DNA from: Lepidurus packardi
Taxonomy: Eukaryota > Arthropoda > Branchiopoda > Notostraca > Triopsidae
Assembly: GCA_023053545.1 (NCBI GenBank)
Contig: JAKZAN010000119.1
Coordinates: 18,501-82,500, forward strand
Direction: 5' to 3'
DNA: 64,000 nt
The notes beneath the pieces are model-generated. The model did no database searches and was not told the origin of the DNA. It was given only the letters and a program-made list of their open reading frames with translations. The position numbers and the translations under genes were made by a program. Of the stretch, positions 11,145 to 22,192 are shown one piece after another (position 1 is the first letter of the stretch; each line of letters opens with the position of its first letter).

Positions 11145-11703
11145 CACTCTCTGCGATTCAGAAGTGCCGAGAATTCTTATAGACTCAAACCAGTATTAGG
11201 GTGGAATCTTTAGAAGTACTCGCTGATGTTCTTCTCGTTCTTCCGCTCATTCTCCACGGATTACAGCTTCTTCAGAGCTACCTCAGTGATGCCTTTTTCG
11301 CCAGTCCCTCCCAGTTTTTCATACATCTACAACTCCAAACATATCCATCTCTCCTTTATATCTTACGTGCCTTGTTTCTTATGCAGTTAACTCCTTCAGC
11401 ATTTTCTCAGGGTTGCGGAAAAAGTCCACCACTTCATCTTTCGAAATCTCTTCGCTGCCTCCAAATTATTTCAGAAGCTTCCTAATGCGCATCCCGAACA
11501 GAGGGTACTTCGTTGCTAGTCCTGTGGCTCCGATGAATTAGTCTAGTGTTTACTTTTTCAGTAGATTGCTATGAGTAGTTCCTTCTAAGATGCAGGGGCT
11601 ATGGTGGATGGAGATTACATCTGAGTCGATCGTATAAGCCTTTGAGATTGAAGTCTACGTCTGAGAGTTGGGCTTGGGGGAGTTCGGAAAGATGGCTGTT
11701 CAT
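11145..11703 (-). CDS. Unknown small helical protein, possibly EF-hand related
   Basis: Three exons joined by GT-AG introns at 11585-11618 (34 nt) and 11327-11366 (40 nt) give one clean frame from ATG 11703 to TGA 11145-11147, about 160 residues. The pattern LYDRLREGTTHSNLLKKETL ... FGGSEEISKDEVVDFF resembles diverged EF-hand helix-loop-helix pairs, but the calcium ligands are not complete. Two codons split or adjacent to the introns become Glu through TAA. The order of exons is well supported because both junctions keep the frame and remove TGA codons. No firm function can be given. Confidence 0.6.
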
Positions 11704-11848
11704 TTTAGTGGGTGTTTATTGTGGGTTAGGGTTGCAACAGGGCGGATCACAGTTAGTTAATATGATTACGCGTCGCCAACACAAAATAATTAGACTGCGA
11801 GATCTCTCTAAAATTAGAATACATAATAATAAACAAGCTACCAAAAGA

Positions 11849-12948
11849 ATGAGCTGCTTCGAATCCTTTCACAACATGTGCAGAAAAATCGTCGTCCCCA
11901 CACGACACCGCTTCAACGATGAAGACATGAGTACTTTAGCAATCTTACCCTTTCTCATGTAGTTCAGAGAGCAATTCGTAGCCACAACATTAAGTACTAC
12001 GTCTTCACCGTCAAGAATCGACGTGCCCAAGACCTCTCCTGCTTCATGGCCATCAAGGATCTTCATAAACTCCCAACTGTGTTATATCTACATGGCAATG
12101 GTGGCTACAAGCTGGAAATTCTATCTCTCCTCAAAGCTGATATCACAATGAACAGCTGTCAGAGCTTTAATTTCATCTCATTTGACTTCGGGGGATGCGG
12201 CAAAAGCTAGGGTTAGCATATCACTTATGGTCCAAATGAAATCGAAGACTGTGCAACGGTGATTCGTTTCATAAAGCAACAATTTGGCATCAAGGAAATT
12301 CACCTCTGGGGCAGAAGGTAATTATTCATTATTAAAAGCATGAATATCGCGAGACGATAGGACAGTATGGGTGCAGTTGTGGCTATTCTTTACGCATCGT
12401 AAGCAGAAGTACCAGTTCGCAGTATGATCCTGGATACTCCTTTTACTTGCTTAGAGAAGGTTTTGAGGAATGTTTCGAAGAAGCAAAATGTACCAGGGTT
12501 TCTGTTCCCACTGGGCTTTTTCTTCATCAAAAGGAGTATTGAGGGGATCGTGGGTTAAGACTCTCCCATTTTCGACATCAGATACGACAAAGAAATCACC
12601 AAGTTCGTACATATCCCAATATTGTTTGCCCACAGCAAAGCCGATGATGTCGTTTTCCCAGAGGATGTTCAGCAAATGTACGATACTTACAAGGGATAGA
12701 AATAACGTTATATACTCACCTGTCTTCATTCTGACGAGCGCCCTTTTGATTTTCTGAAGACGGCACTCACTTTCGTTAAGACCAGATCCCGTCTAGCTCT
12801 CATGACTTTGACGTATCCCCCAGATCTTGGCAAGGGACACGGCCAATTCCAGATGGATGATGGAAGAAATAGGGGTTTCTGGGGAGGGGAATCTGGGAAC
12901 CCGGCGATGCTAAGTGGAGGAGCGGATGGATTGTACTACAAAAGATGA
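11849..12948 (+). CDS. Alpha/beta hydrolase (serine aminopeptidase S33 / ABHD17-like)
   Basis: About 340 residues. Hydrolase motifs in order: oxyanion LYLHGNGG, FDFGGCGKSEGE, nucleophile elbow WGRSMGAV, the acidic residue in FAHSKADDVVFPED and a candidate catalytic His in LTCLHSDERP. Introns 11931-11962 (32 nt) and 12318-12365 (48 nt) are needed; the second falls inside the nucleophile elbow codon AGT, and the motif appears only after splicing. Proteins of this shape include depalmitoylases and membrane-lipid hydrolases, and many are cytosolic, as here (no signal peptide). A Gly-rich C-terminal segment (GFWGGESGNPAMLSGG) is specific to this copy. Stop is TGA 12946-12948; it converges with the next gene. 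Confidence 0.82.
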
Positions 12949-13163
12949 ATGATAGAAATAGGAAAATGATTCTAGCAACGAATGTTGGTGGATGGTGGTT
13001 TCGGATGCATAAGATTTCTGGTTCGACTCCTTTATGTTTAGGGGCAGAATCGATGGGCCGAGATATCTTTCAGTTTATTCCAGGATTTCTGAATCATTAT
13101 TTTGAAGAATCGTTTAAACAAACAGCTCTGTATCACCATCAACACTCTCCCACCATTTACTTC

Positions 13164-14216
13164 TCATTTCTTTGACAATACAAACTCGCCCTGTCCGTAC
13201 TTCGCTACCCACTTGATCACATGCTCTGCTCCTTCTCCTTCGAATTCGTCTCCGTACTCATCTACACCTGTCTACCCTTTCTTCTCTACTAATCCATTCT
13301 TTTCAGAAATTTTCTCTTCTGCTTTTACCACAGTTCCACCCACTTTTTAAATTGGCTTTTCCACAGGCTTATCCAAGGGTTTTTAGGCAGTTTTTTCTTT
13401 TGGCTTTTAAACCGGCTTTTCAGCTGGTTTTTCAGCTGGTTTTTCAGCTGGTTTTTCAGCTAGCTTTTATGCAGTTTTCTCTACTGGTTTCTAGACGGGT
13501 TTCTCAACAGGTTTTTCAGTGGGCTTCTCTGTAATTTTTTAAACTGGCTTTTAAACTGGCTTTTAAACTGGCTTTTAAACTGGCTTTTAAACTGGCTTTT
13601 AAACTGGCTTTTCTTGAGGTTTCTCCACAGTAATAGGCTTCAATATTGGTGTTTCTATCGGTTTTCCTGATTCTTTCTGATCTTTGAGGGGTTGACCCTT
13701 ACTCTGCGAGGGGCTGGAATCGTGCTTCACATATCCTTCCTAAAGTTTTGCTTCCACTTTCTTTGCGCTCGATTGATGTGCTAACTGTGGGTCTTGAGAG
13801 GCATTTGCATTGTTCTTTGGAGGACTTCGATTCTATCGGAGATAATAGTTTTCTCCTGATTTCTTGAGCTTACTGGCTTCGCTATTGATATCATAAGCAG
13901 TCGTGTCTTAACTATCCCGGTGGTCCTTCGCGAAACTGACTATTTTGTCAGTTATAGAGGTGGTGTGGGGGAAATATGTGGACTGGAGTTTTGAGAAGAG
14001 AAGACGCCCTTCGGAAGATATTTCAAAAGCTCCCATTTTTTTATCACCTACCAGATGCTTTTCGACAAGGATGGAGGAATCTTTGGAAGTGACTGCTTTT
14101 TTGATTTCTTCGAAGATGCCTTCGTACTTCTTTTCGTCGTGGCGAGTGCACCAGCTGTGTGCTTTGCAGTTAGAGCAGATCTCGATATTGACGACGAGGG
14201 ATTCCTTGTGGCTCAT
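13164..14216 (-). CDS. Rdx/SelW-like domain protein with long KPxE repeat
   Basis: A 350-residue protein. The N-terminal 100 residues have a beta-strand/CxxC start (VNIEICSNCKAHSWCTRHD) that resembles the thioredoxin-like Rdx (SelW/SelT) fold, here with Cys at both positions (C14, C17) and no Sec. A Ser/Lys linker leads to a repeat of about 24 four-residue units of the form K-P-x-E, then an acidic tail (DEYGDEFEGEGAEHVIKW). The repeat carries 11 TAA/TAG codons read as Glu. Function is unknown; the repeat would form an extended, charged spacer. No intron is required between ATG 14216 and TGA 13164-13166. The gene is convergent with the hydrolase at 12948. Confidence 0.75.
13335..13623 (-). repeat. 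Tandem 12-bp repeat coding K-P-x-E, with UAR/GAR interchange
   Basis: About 24 coding units of 12 bp. On the coding strand the fourth codon of each unit reads GAA, GAG, TAA, TAG or once GAT, never CAA or CAG. Six consecutive units are identical, AAGCCAGTTTAA. This is expansion of a short motif by slippage or unequal exchange, and it is the best internal evidence that TAA and TAG mean glutamate here. Confidence 0.95.
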
Positions 14217-14404
14217 TGGAATATGGTTGTGAGTTATTTAGTGGATATTATAAGGGAGTCCTTCTATATTAATACGCACTCCTAAATGTATAACTTAAAT
14301 TGCTGTACTGTCCTTGCTCGCAATATCATTCTATCATCAAAATAATCAGCAACTCCTTTTCAAGGCCTCCTCAAGATTATAGATTCTGGACATAAATAGA
14401 TCCT

Positions 14405-15962
14405 ATGTCTGACAGAAAAATTACCAGTAGCTCATTCTCATACACCAAACCTAACACTGCTATATTGCCTTTCGGCGGCCTTCTTAACAACTTCCCCAGT
14501 ACCATTCCTTCCCTGAAGTTTATTTAACTTAGTCCGCACATCTTCTCCACAACCCCCCGATTCTCGACGTTCGAACCCATCAGAAACTATCCCAACTCCT
14601 CTGAAGGCATACCCTTCGACTGTGAGAACACCTTCGAAAACAAATCAGACGATACCCGCAATTACCTAACAGCTTCTCACAAACCTTCCCTTACAATGTG
14701 TTAACCCATTAGCTAAACTAATTTCTAAGAAATTTGTGTCACAGCAAGTTGAGTGTTTAACTCGTATCCGAGAATTCTGTGCCAGGATAGCAGTCGATAA
14801 AAAGCAGCTTCCAAAACGTATGGGTATGCTGACAAACTCGATACAGAAAGAATTCATCCAATTCGCGTTTTCTCGCCTGTCTAAATGGCAGTTGAACCAA
14901 GTCTCGAAGTAAGCTAAGAATGCATGTATCATTGCTAAAGTAAAGGCAAAGGCTCTCCACAAAGCTACAGCAACATGGATAGCTCGATTCCGTTTGAGTC
15001 TACTGGGATAATCTTTACGCAGAATCATTATGCAGGCTCGTAAAACATAGAGATTAAAGCGCCCTTTAGACTTATTAGCAACTATGTGGAACAAAAAACT
15101 CAAAATTAAAATCAGTTCAGTATTTTCGACTCTACAAAACTTGACTGGCAATAGCGCTTTAAGGTAATCTCAAAGACAAGGTCTCAGAGTTCTAGCGGCT
15201 CTATTCTCAAGACGCAAGGCCACCGGATTTATTAGAGTGCGAAGTCAGGCGAAGTTTGCATCTGCAGAAGGTCGAGGGTAATAGGGTTTTTTAGAAAGAC
15301 GTGAAGAGGTTTACAAGGATTAAGACAAAATGGTAGAATATGGCAGCATTGAAGAACTGGAGAAACAAGTTTTATTGAGGAAACTTGCAGTCGTACGGAA
15401 TGAAGATGAGCTGAGCAAAATGCTACTTTAAATAAGAAACAAAACCAATAAACTTGCAGAGGCTATTGCCAACAGCTAAGAATAGCTAAATCGTAATCTC
15501 CATCGGAAATAGCCTTATGCGGACCTAAAGCAGGATTCCACGAATGAGCGAACCACCAATTCTGACAAAATGTGTTCACTCTACAGGTAAATCGCCAATG
15601 GCAAATCCACCCACCTCATCCGCAAGTTCGAGTTCATTCATCGCCATCAGATTAATTTGTTTGAACTAGAAAACTCTCCTGAACGCCTGATCGAGTATAA
15701 CGAGTATTTAAAAGAGTGTGTGAGAGTCCACGAGGCCATCCTTTGTGGAGAAGATCCTGTTGTAGGTTCATCGGAACAAGAGGAGGTGGCAGAAGAGGGA
15801 CGAGAAGACCAATATATACTGGCAGCGCGATAGGAGAATAAAAAGCTGAAGAAATCGATTGGAAAGTACGTGAAGTAGTCGTACGGCGAGGCTAAATTGA
15901 TTGCTGAAGGGAAAAAGTGTTTGGCGGGATTGCAAAGAGCGAGGGAATCCCTAGTGTCCTGA
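14405..15962 (+). CDS. Unknown basic helical / coiled-coil protein, 507 residues
   Basis: Two exons: 14405-14498 and 14533-15962, joined by a 34-nt GT-AG intron (14499-14532) that is needed because the first frame closes at TGA. The N-terminal 90 residues are rich in Ser, Thr and Pro; residues about 90-280 form Trp/Phe/Arg-rich helices of near-regular spacing (QFAFSRLSKWQL, ATATWIARFRLS, LLATMWNKKLK), somewhat like Sfi1-type centrin-binding repeats; the rest is an acidic coiled coil. A centriole or cortex role would suit this pattern but is inference only. Frame length from the second exon to TGA is an exact multiple of three. Confidence 0.7.
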
Positions 15963-16078
15963 TGTTGTGCTGGCGATGTAAATGATAGCACTATATTAAG
16001 AAGTAACTCTGCGATGTTAGTCGAATATTGGCGCGAGGGAACATTAGTCAATTTGGATTTACAAGTCTATTCATCTTT

Positions 16079-16704
16079 ATGTGCGCTGATCGACGCATGG
16101 ACCATCGCTCTTCTGTTGGTTTGGATAGAGGAGATCTTTATATCTATCCCTAGAAGTTGGATCGATACAGGTGTGGTATTTAGTTCCCTAGTTCATTCCG
16201 ACTCCTGAATTCCGATTTCAGCGACCAGAGCCCCAAAAATTGCTACGGTCAACAGTTGCTTGAAGTTCGATTTGGTCTATTTTAACCTATCTGCTAACAC
16301 TTTGTGATTATCTTTCCGTCATAACTGCTCAAGACCCGCACTGGCACTCCCAACTCTGTTCGTGATTACCAGCACGAGAAAACAATAGCAGAGCCAAACG
16401 CTCTTCCCAATAACTATCGTTATTTCTGAATTAAATTAATGAGTTATAGGATTTTATTTTTCAGCTGTATTTTTGAATTGGTGAATATCATCAAGATTGT
16501 CCAGAAATCCTGATTCAACGAGTTTGAGTTGGACGTCTTTAAGGCCACGATCGGCCTGTGAAAGAGGTAAGCACCTAATACAACCTACCTCCTCTTTGGA
16601 AATTGCCGAGAAGTCCACCACACACCTTGATCATAATTTATGGATCAGAAATGCTGAAAATTAGGATACCTAATTATAAGGACAAGTGGGGCAGAACAAA
16701 GTGA
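16079..16704 (+). CDS. Unknown multi-exon gene
   Basis: Not recognised. Exons with clear coding character: MCADRRMDHRSSVGLDRGDL (from 16079), YGQQLLEVRFGLFEPICEHF with SELLKTRTGTPNSVRDYQHE, then IFELVNIIKIV, FELDVFKATIGL and the closing HTLIIIYGSEMLKIRIPNYK to TGA 16702-16704. Introns: 16171-16221 (about 51 nt), a 24-nt intron near 16499-16522 and one at about 16559-16611. The junction between about 16417 and 16464 does not keep frame with the obvious GT-AG pair, so either a non-obvious site or a sequence error is present. The protein looks soluble with mixed strands and helices. Confidence 0.5.
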
Positions 16705-17101
16705 AGCTGCTCCAAACTCAGTACCCATCCAACTGAAACTAAAACCCATAAAGCCAAAATCATGTCCTCTGGCATGAGTTGTCATTCGTGTACGCACACT
16801 TGCGGTGTCGGAGCAAAAGATCGAGAAACGTGGTCCCAGAAGATAGGCAACCGTTCAATGAGAAGCATGCGTGGAGAGACATAGACAACACTCATAGATG
16901 TGTTCGAGCGATTGATTAGGACGAGCCTCGAACTATTCAACCAACTGATAATCTTTATATACATAGGAATGTCCGTCCCGACCTATAATCATTATCATAG
17001 CTGTTCTCAAGATACCAAACATTCCTCATATCCCCTCCTCCGCATCCAATCTTCCCCTCGAAGGAAACTCCCGTTATACTGGCTAGACACTTCTAAAAAT
17101 T
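16705..17101. other. Stretch of about 400 bp without a firm gene
   Basis: An open plus-strand frame from ATG 16761 begins with a Cys-rich segment (SCHSCTHTCGVGAKDRETW), but with only one stop codon in use such frames arise by chance. No match to a known family was seen. It could hold a 5' exon of the PP2A gene. Confidence 0.3.
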
Positions 17102-19027
17102 AATGGCTCTCTCTTCCTTATCTGTACAAAACTACCCCAACTTGGCATCTTCGAGAATCACTCAGCTGGAATATAGCCCAGCAGCTGATATTCTAGCGGT
17201 CGGCGATCAAAAGGGACAGGTGACTGTAAAGTGGTTAGCAGAGGCACCATCATCAACTGCTGGGATCTAGGTACGCCATTTGATTTGAGTGGAGTAGTAA
17301 TGGTTTGAAGAACGCATATGAGTGATTGGGCATTATAATTGAGAGAGTGGTGAGTGTGTGAGCCCGTATAGAGTTTTGCCAAATCTTGAAACAAGGCTTG
17401 AATGATTAATAAAATTGATGGAGTTTATAAGAACATGTTTCGATTTCTGTTGTTCTTGTTGTTGCGGCCTAAAATCCAGTACTCTAAACACTCCAAATAT
17501 CAGTTTGCACTATTTTTACTCACTAACTCCTTCACCTTCGTAACCCCAATCCCTACACTGCAACCTAAATAGTTTATTCTGCTACCCCTTAGTTTGTTGC
17601 TCACCGAACCACCCATGACTGGCGTGTCCAACACGATCTTTCTCCTGAAATCAAACACATCTCATGGTGTCCCTCCAGTTCCTCCCACTCTCTCTTCACA
17701 GCCAGCTCCAAATCCATCAAACTATGGCGAATTCATGCCCCGCTGCCACCATGTCCCAAGTAAGAGGTCTAGGAACCACTCTAGTCCTTTGTTCCGAAAA
17801 GGCCTCCCAGAAACTTGAAAACAACTGCTCTTCTAAAGTAACACACGAATTCATAATCCTATTGTATGTTCTGTGGTTTCTGCTTTCAATTCTCAAAACT
17901 TACACTTGTACTCTAATCCCTTGGCTGACTTTCTAGGTTTGAACTACAGGATCGTCACTACTATCCCATCAAAAATTTATCACTTTGTCGAAGTGGAGAT
18001 TTTTTACTAAGTGCTGATGGCTTTACTATCTTAAACTGGAACCTCGAAAAAGGTAGCTCATCCCCGTTCGTTGTCTTTAAGTATGACGAACTCCACCACC
18101 ATCACCCATGGCAAAAGTCTTTGACCAGTCGATACAGTGCATCCACAATAGATACCTAACTTGAGGAAGAGTAGGATGAGAGTGGCTAAGAAAATGAGTG
18201 GAAGCTTTATTAATACGTCAGCTGTGCGAGGTTTCATAGTCCTTATGAAAACCGAATGGCCTACGCGACTAAAGACGGCGAGGTCCGCTACGTTGACATG
18301 CGGGAGAAAGGTACTTAGATCGTGTAATCAGATAACGTTGTGTATTTTGGATTTAGCGTCGACGACTCCTCAGATCATCATGAAATCAAGTAAAGGGTCA
18401 AGTGACTCGTTGGTCCGAAAAAGCCTTGGAATGATTTGCGACTTTGAGTTCTTGGGGTAGAATAGTGTGGTCACACGCGACTATCTGTATCTTCATGTAA
18501 CTCCCCTTAGCAACTCATTAATGTTTGAGATGACTCTTAATTATAGACGTGGGACTTGCGAAATCCGGCTTTACCGATTAATTCCGCTTCAGTCTATCCT
18601 TCGATCAACAGCAAGATTTGTGAACTTTTCACTGAAGGAAAACTCCTAGACACCTTCAAACTGGCTGTTCATCCCCATAAAAATAAAATACTCACCGGTC
18701 ATTATGACAGCTCCTTCCACTAAATTGATCTCATCACAGTAAACATATCACCTTTATCCGCAAACTAACATTCAGAATTAAAATGTACGCTACAAATGCA
18801 ACAAGGCTTCTTCACTCTATACAGCTAGTTAGATGTTGCTCTCCAGTGAGCTGATCAAAGGCTCCCGCAAACTAGAAAGCTTCAACTCCGATGACATTAT
18901 ACAAGGTTTGGGCTACGATCCCCTAACCGGAAACATTAGCATAGGTCTGTAAAAAGGCGTTGTTGTGTGTGGACGAGGTGGACCGGGTGATGAAGTTGCT
19001 ATAGGCCATGCGAATATCGTGGTCTGA
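17102..19027 (+). CDS. PP2A regulatory subunit B (PR55/B55), WD-repeat protein
   Basis: Seven-blade propeller subunit that directs protein phosphatase 2A to substrates. Family landmarks: LEYSPAADILAVGDQKGQ (first blade), EIKHISWCPSSS with ASSKSIKLWRIH, CRSGDFLLSADGFTILNWNL, YVSCARFHSPYENRMAYATK with YVDMREKG, MICDFEFLGENSVVTRDYLY and HTWDLRNP, and the last blade DDIIQGLGYDPLTGNI. Introns near the end fit well: about 18389-18422 (34 nt), 18499-18545, and 18740-18776 (37 nt). The segment 17220-17580 between blade one and blade two could not be joined with certainty. Stop TGA 19025-19027. Start is the ATG before ALSSLSVQNYPNLAS. Confidence 0.78.
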
Positions 19028-19186
19028 GTCCAGAAGTCTGAAGCCTAATATTAAAACTTTGACCAACTAATTCATTAACTCTACAAATGTTATCATGACC
19101 TCCTACTCTTCTTTCTTCTTGTGAAGATAATTTTATCTAAAATGAGCCTGACATCGCATCCACAAATATAAATCACCCGAAATACA

Positions 19187-20776
19187 TCAGGAATTCAGAC
19201 CCATTCTCTTCTTAATCTCGTCCACAATCAATTCGTACTGCAGTGTCAACGGGTATTTCATCTGCGAAAGTTCTTGGGCTCTTCTGATCAAATACGGCAC
19301 CATGATTGGAGTCAGTCCGTAAGGAAGATATTTGTACACGAAGAACCCTTGTCGGGACAGCTGCACTGTCAAATGGTCTGCCAGCCCCAGCAGCTGGGCA
19401 AAGTAGATTGCCTTCTGGTTTTCGGGGTATTTTTTTTGAATCTACTTAATCTGTTAGCATGTTTCCTGGTTGTGTGATGCTACAATTAGTTCTGACCCCA
19501 CCCCGAACGGCTCCTCCATACATCTCTATACATTCCCTAAGAAATTCTTGGTTGTGTCCTCAAAGGAGTCTACGATAGGACACTCGTAATTGCCTTATTT
19601 AGCGAGCCTCCGTTCTTCTACGAGATACGCACCACGAACGAATTTCATGGCGAACTTCAAGTCGTTACGCTTAGCAATATGAATCTCATGCTTTATGCGA
19701 TCGACCGAGTATTTTAGATAGCATTGGAGAGTGGGAACGATGAGGAGTCGTTGTTTATTATACTTAACCTGGTATTGCTCGGAGATGCTGAAAATGGCTC
19801 GCTGGATATAGGATTGCTCGGCATCCACGATGATTCGGAAGTTTTTTGTGTTCTGAGAATCATAATTTATAATGAATGGAGATTTATGGGTGTTACATTT
19901 TCTGAAAAAGGAACCACGATTGAGTCAATCCTCCTGATGAGGTTATCGACCAGGGTCGTTTCGTGGTCACTCAAGGGGCAGAATAGATTGATGAGTTTGT
20001 GTTGGGTCTTGGCCTTTGCCCCAACATAGTAAGGGTGGACCTTTCCTTTCCAGTCCACCTCATCGCATTTGAAGTCAGCTAAATCGCCTGAAAACCCAAA
20101 TATTTCAGCCAGGAAACCTGAAACATCTTCTTCTTCAACCCCTCCATAGAGAGATTGGAACCCCGCCAGAAGCTTCTCTGCATTGAGCTCCGCATTTTAA
20201 CTAAATCGTGCCCAGAAATCTTCGATCCTTCGCACTCCGATATTGAGCTTCCTTAAGACCTGCATGTCGATGAGTCCAGATATCTTGATGGAAATCATTT
20301 GGTTTTGGTGCTTGCTAGTATCCTCAGCTGTCATCCTGAACATGGCAGCATTCTTATCGAGTTCTGCCTAGATGCACTCTTAATCGATAAATCCTTCACC
20401 ACAGTAATCAACAATGACCGGTATGTCTGTATGGATCAAGAAGTACGTCAGAATTCCAAATCAATAAATCAATAAGGGGTTTACTTTGTTTTCGGAGAGT
20501 TTCAGACACCTTCCTTACATCTTCGAGGGTCTGTCCAGCAGTGAATACTCGACCAAAGGTGTTCTGTATCAAGAAGCCAGTGAGCCTTTGGGACAAGACA
20601 GCACAAGAGAGTTGATACATGTGTTGAGAGTTGGCCACGACCCAGGGAATAGAGGCAAGTCTGTTGACGAAAAACGCATTGCAGAGTTCGAGGTAGGAGT
20701 AATTTTTATATACTCGAACTTGTTTAAAGGGCTGGATGTTGGAGGTGTATCTGAGGATTTTGTTGGTTCGAAGCAT
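19187..20776 (-). CDS. Mitochondrial proline dehydrogenase
   Basis: FAD enzyme that oxidises proline to pyrroline-5-carboxylate. An Arg/Lys-rich N-terminus (MLRTNKILRYTSNIQPFKQV) suits mitochondrial import. Family motifs: QNTFGRVFTAGQTLEDVRK, IPVIVDYCGEGF, IIVDAEQSYIQRAI, FAMKFVRGAYLVEER, VASHNQETC and the C-terminal YKYLPYGLTPIMVPYLIRRA with the paired Arg that bind the substrate carboxylate. Introns at 20427-20484 (58 nt) and 19853-19896 (44 nt) restore the frame. Between the barrel segments sits an insert with a likely EF-hand-like or helical stretch, as in eukaryotic enzymes. Ends at TGA 19187-19189. Confidence 0.9.
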
Positions 20777-21038
20777 GATGGCGAGGTGGTTGGGATCGTA
20801 TATTATGATGGAGGGTTTTATTTGGAGAAGATAGGTTTTATAAAAATCTGATCAGTTGTCCATAAATATAATACGCATAGGGTTTTACCACAGGAACTTC
20901 CTATTACAAGTATCCTTCAATTCATAACTGAGATGTGGCGACCCAACCCATCCTATTCCTATGACAACAACAAGTATTTATCATCTCCCAAATTATCCAT
21001 CATGCACACTTAAAATTGGGTCAACCTCTTCCATTCCC

Positions 21039-22076
21039 TCATTTTACCAGCTCGTATTGGTGGGTGCTCTGGAACAACCTATTCGCTAGTCCATCCAAAA
21101 TGCTTGCAATCATGTATGCTCCTCCGATGATCGCGCATACCTAGATCAGGAATGAGGCAATGTCTAGACGGTCTGGATAGACATCAACCACCATGCCTCC
21201 GATTCCATAATTGAAGAACACGGCTGGCATGTGCATAACTTCGGCATAGTTATGACTGTAAGTGTATTGGAAGGTTTTAGTTTTTGAGATGAAGGAATCC
21301 TAGAAAATAGTAGGCACGACATCGATATGGTAGTGGGAGACATAGCTGGCTCGTTCATTGCTCGGAGGTTTAGGAATTCTTTGAGTATTCGTCAAAACAT
21401 GGAGTTGGGCTTCCGGATGCCTTTTCTCGACATATTCTAGATTTTATTGAGACCCAAAGAAGAGTTTATGGATCTTGTGCGAAGTATCAATATTCTTGAT
21501 GGCTCCGTCCATAAGAAGTCTAGCGAATAGGTTTTGGTATGCGTGGCTAGAAATGTGAAAATTCCCAGGAACCTCCTTGACGGTGAAGCTGCCTGTCAAC
21601 CTGCACCCGTACTCCTTTTGAAAAGCTTCCTTAGCGATCTCATACTGCTTCATCTGGTTTGGCTACTTGAGGATTTCGAAGCTGTCGGTGTCAATATAGT
21701 TGCCATTCTTGTCGATTCTCCGTTTTGAGACTGATCCTATATTGGGATGGTGGGACATGAGATTATCCTGAATATCCAAAGAAATAATTTCGCAGGGGAA
21801 GCGGGGAAACTCGATGTCGATCGTGATGCTAGGCGTATCAAAGATTAGTTAAGAGATATTTTAGTACAGCATTTATTCGCGGGTGATAGGGTCATCTGGC
21901 CTCAACTCGGAGAAATATTGAGGGTACATGAAATCGTAAGTCTATTGATAAAGGAGTGCGAAGATGGTGATCACAGTGATTATCGAGATGCATCCTCCGA
22001 TGTTGGTGCCTTCCGATAGATCTTGAGGAAGCTTCTTGTAGACGTCGAGCTTCTTGATTTTCGAAGCAAATGACAT
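21039..22076 (-). CDS. ERGIC/Erv41-Erv46 family cargo receptor
   Basis: A 345-residue two-span membrane protein of ER-Golgi traffic. The N-terminus MSFASKIKKLDVYKKLPQDL and first span (GCISIITVITIFALLYQ) precede the lumenal domain with CRLTGSFTVKEVPGNFHISS, the family's CxxxGxxxVxKVxGNFHI signature, and HKIHKLFFGSQ. The second span is FLIEVCAIIGGAYMIASIL, matching the FLTxVCAIIGG end of ERGIC3. One lumenal Cys pair typical of Erv46 is not obvious. The frame is continuous from ATG 22076 to TGA 21039-21041 without introns. It is most like ERGIC2/3; which of the two cannot be said. Confidence 0.88.
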
Positions 22077-22192
22077 GTATTGGGCGACTAATCGTATTTG
22101 TTTGAATCTATTATCAACTCACGCTGCCCGTGTGCTAGGAATTAATGACTGGAAGACTTAAACTCATCTAAACAACAAAGAGAGTATGATCA

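Noticed and set aside
13335..13623. Short direct repeats that could suggest a CRISPR array or microsatellite
   Set aside because: Units are 12 bp with no spacers and keep a protein frame; this is a coding repeat.
16761..17090. Cys-rich open frame (SCHSCTHTCG) as a zinc protein gene
   Set aside because: Length is within chance for a one-stop code, and no domain or conserved end was found; left as unassigned.
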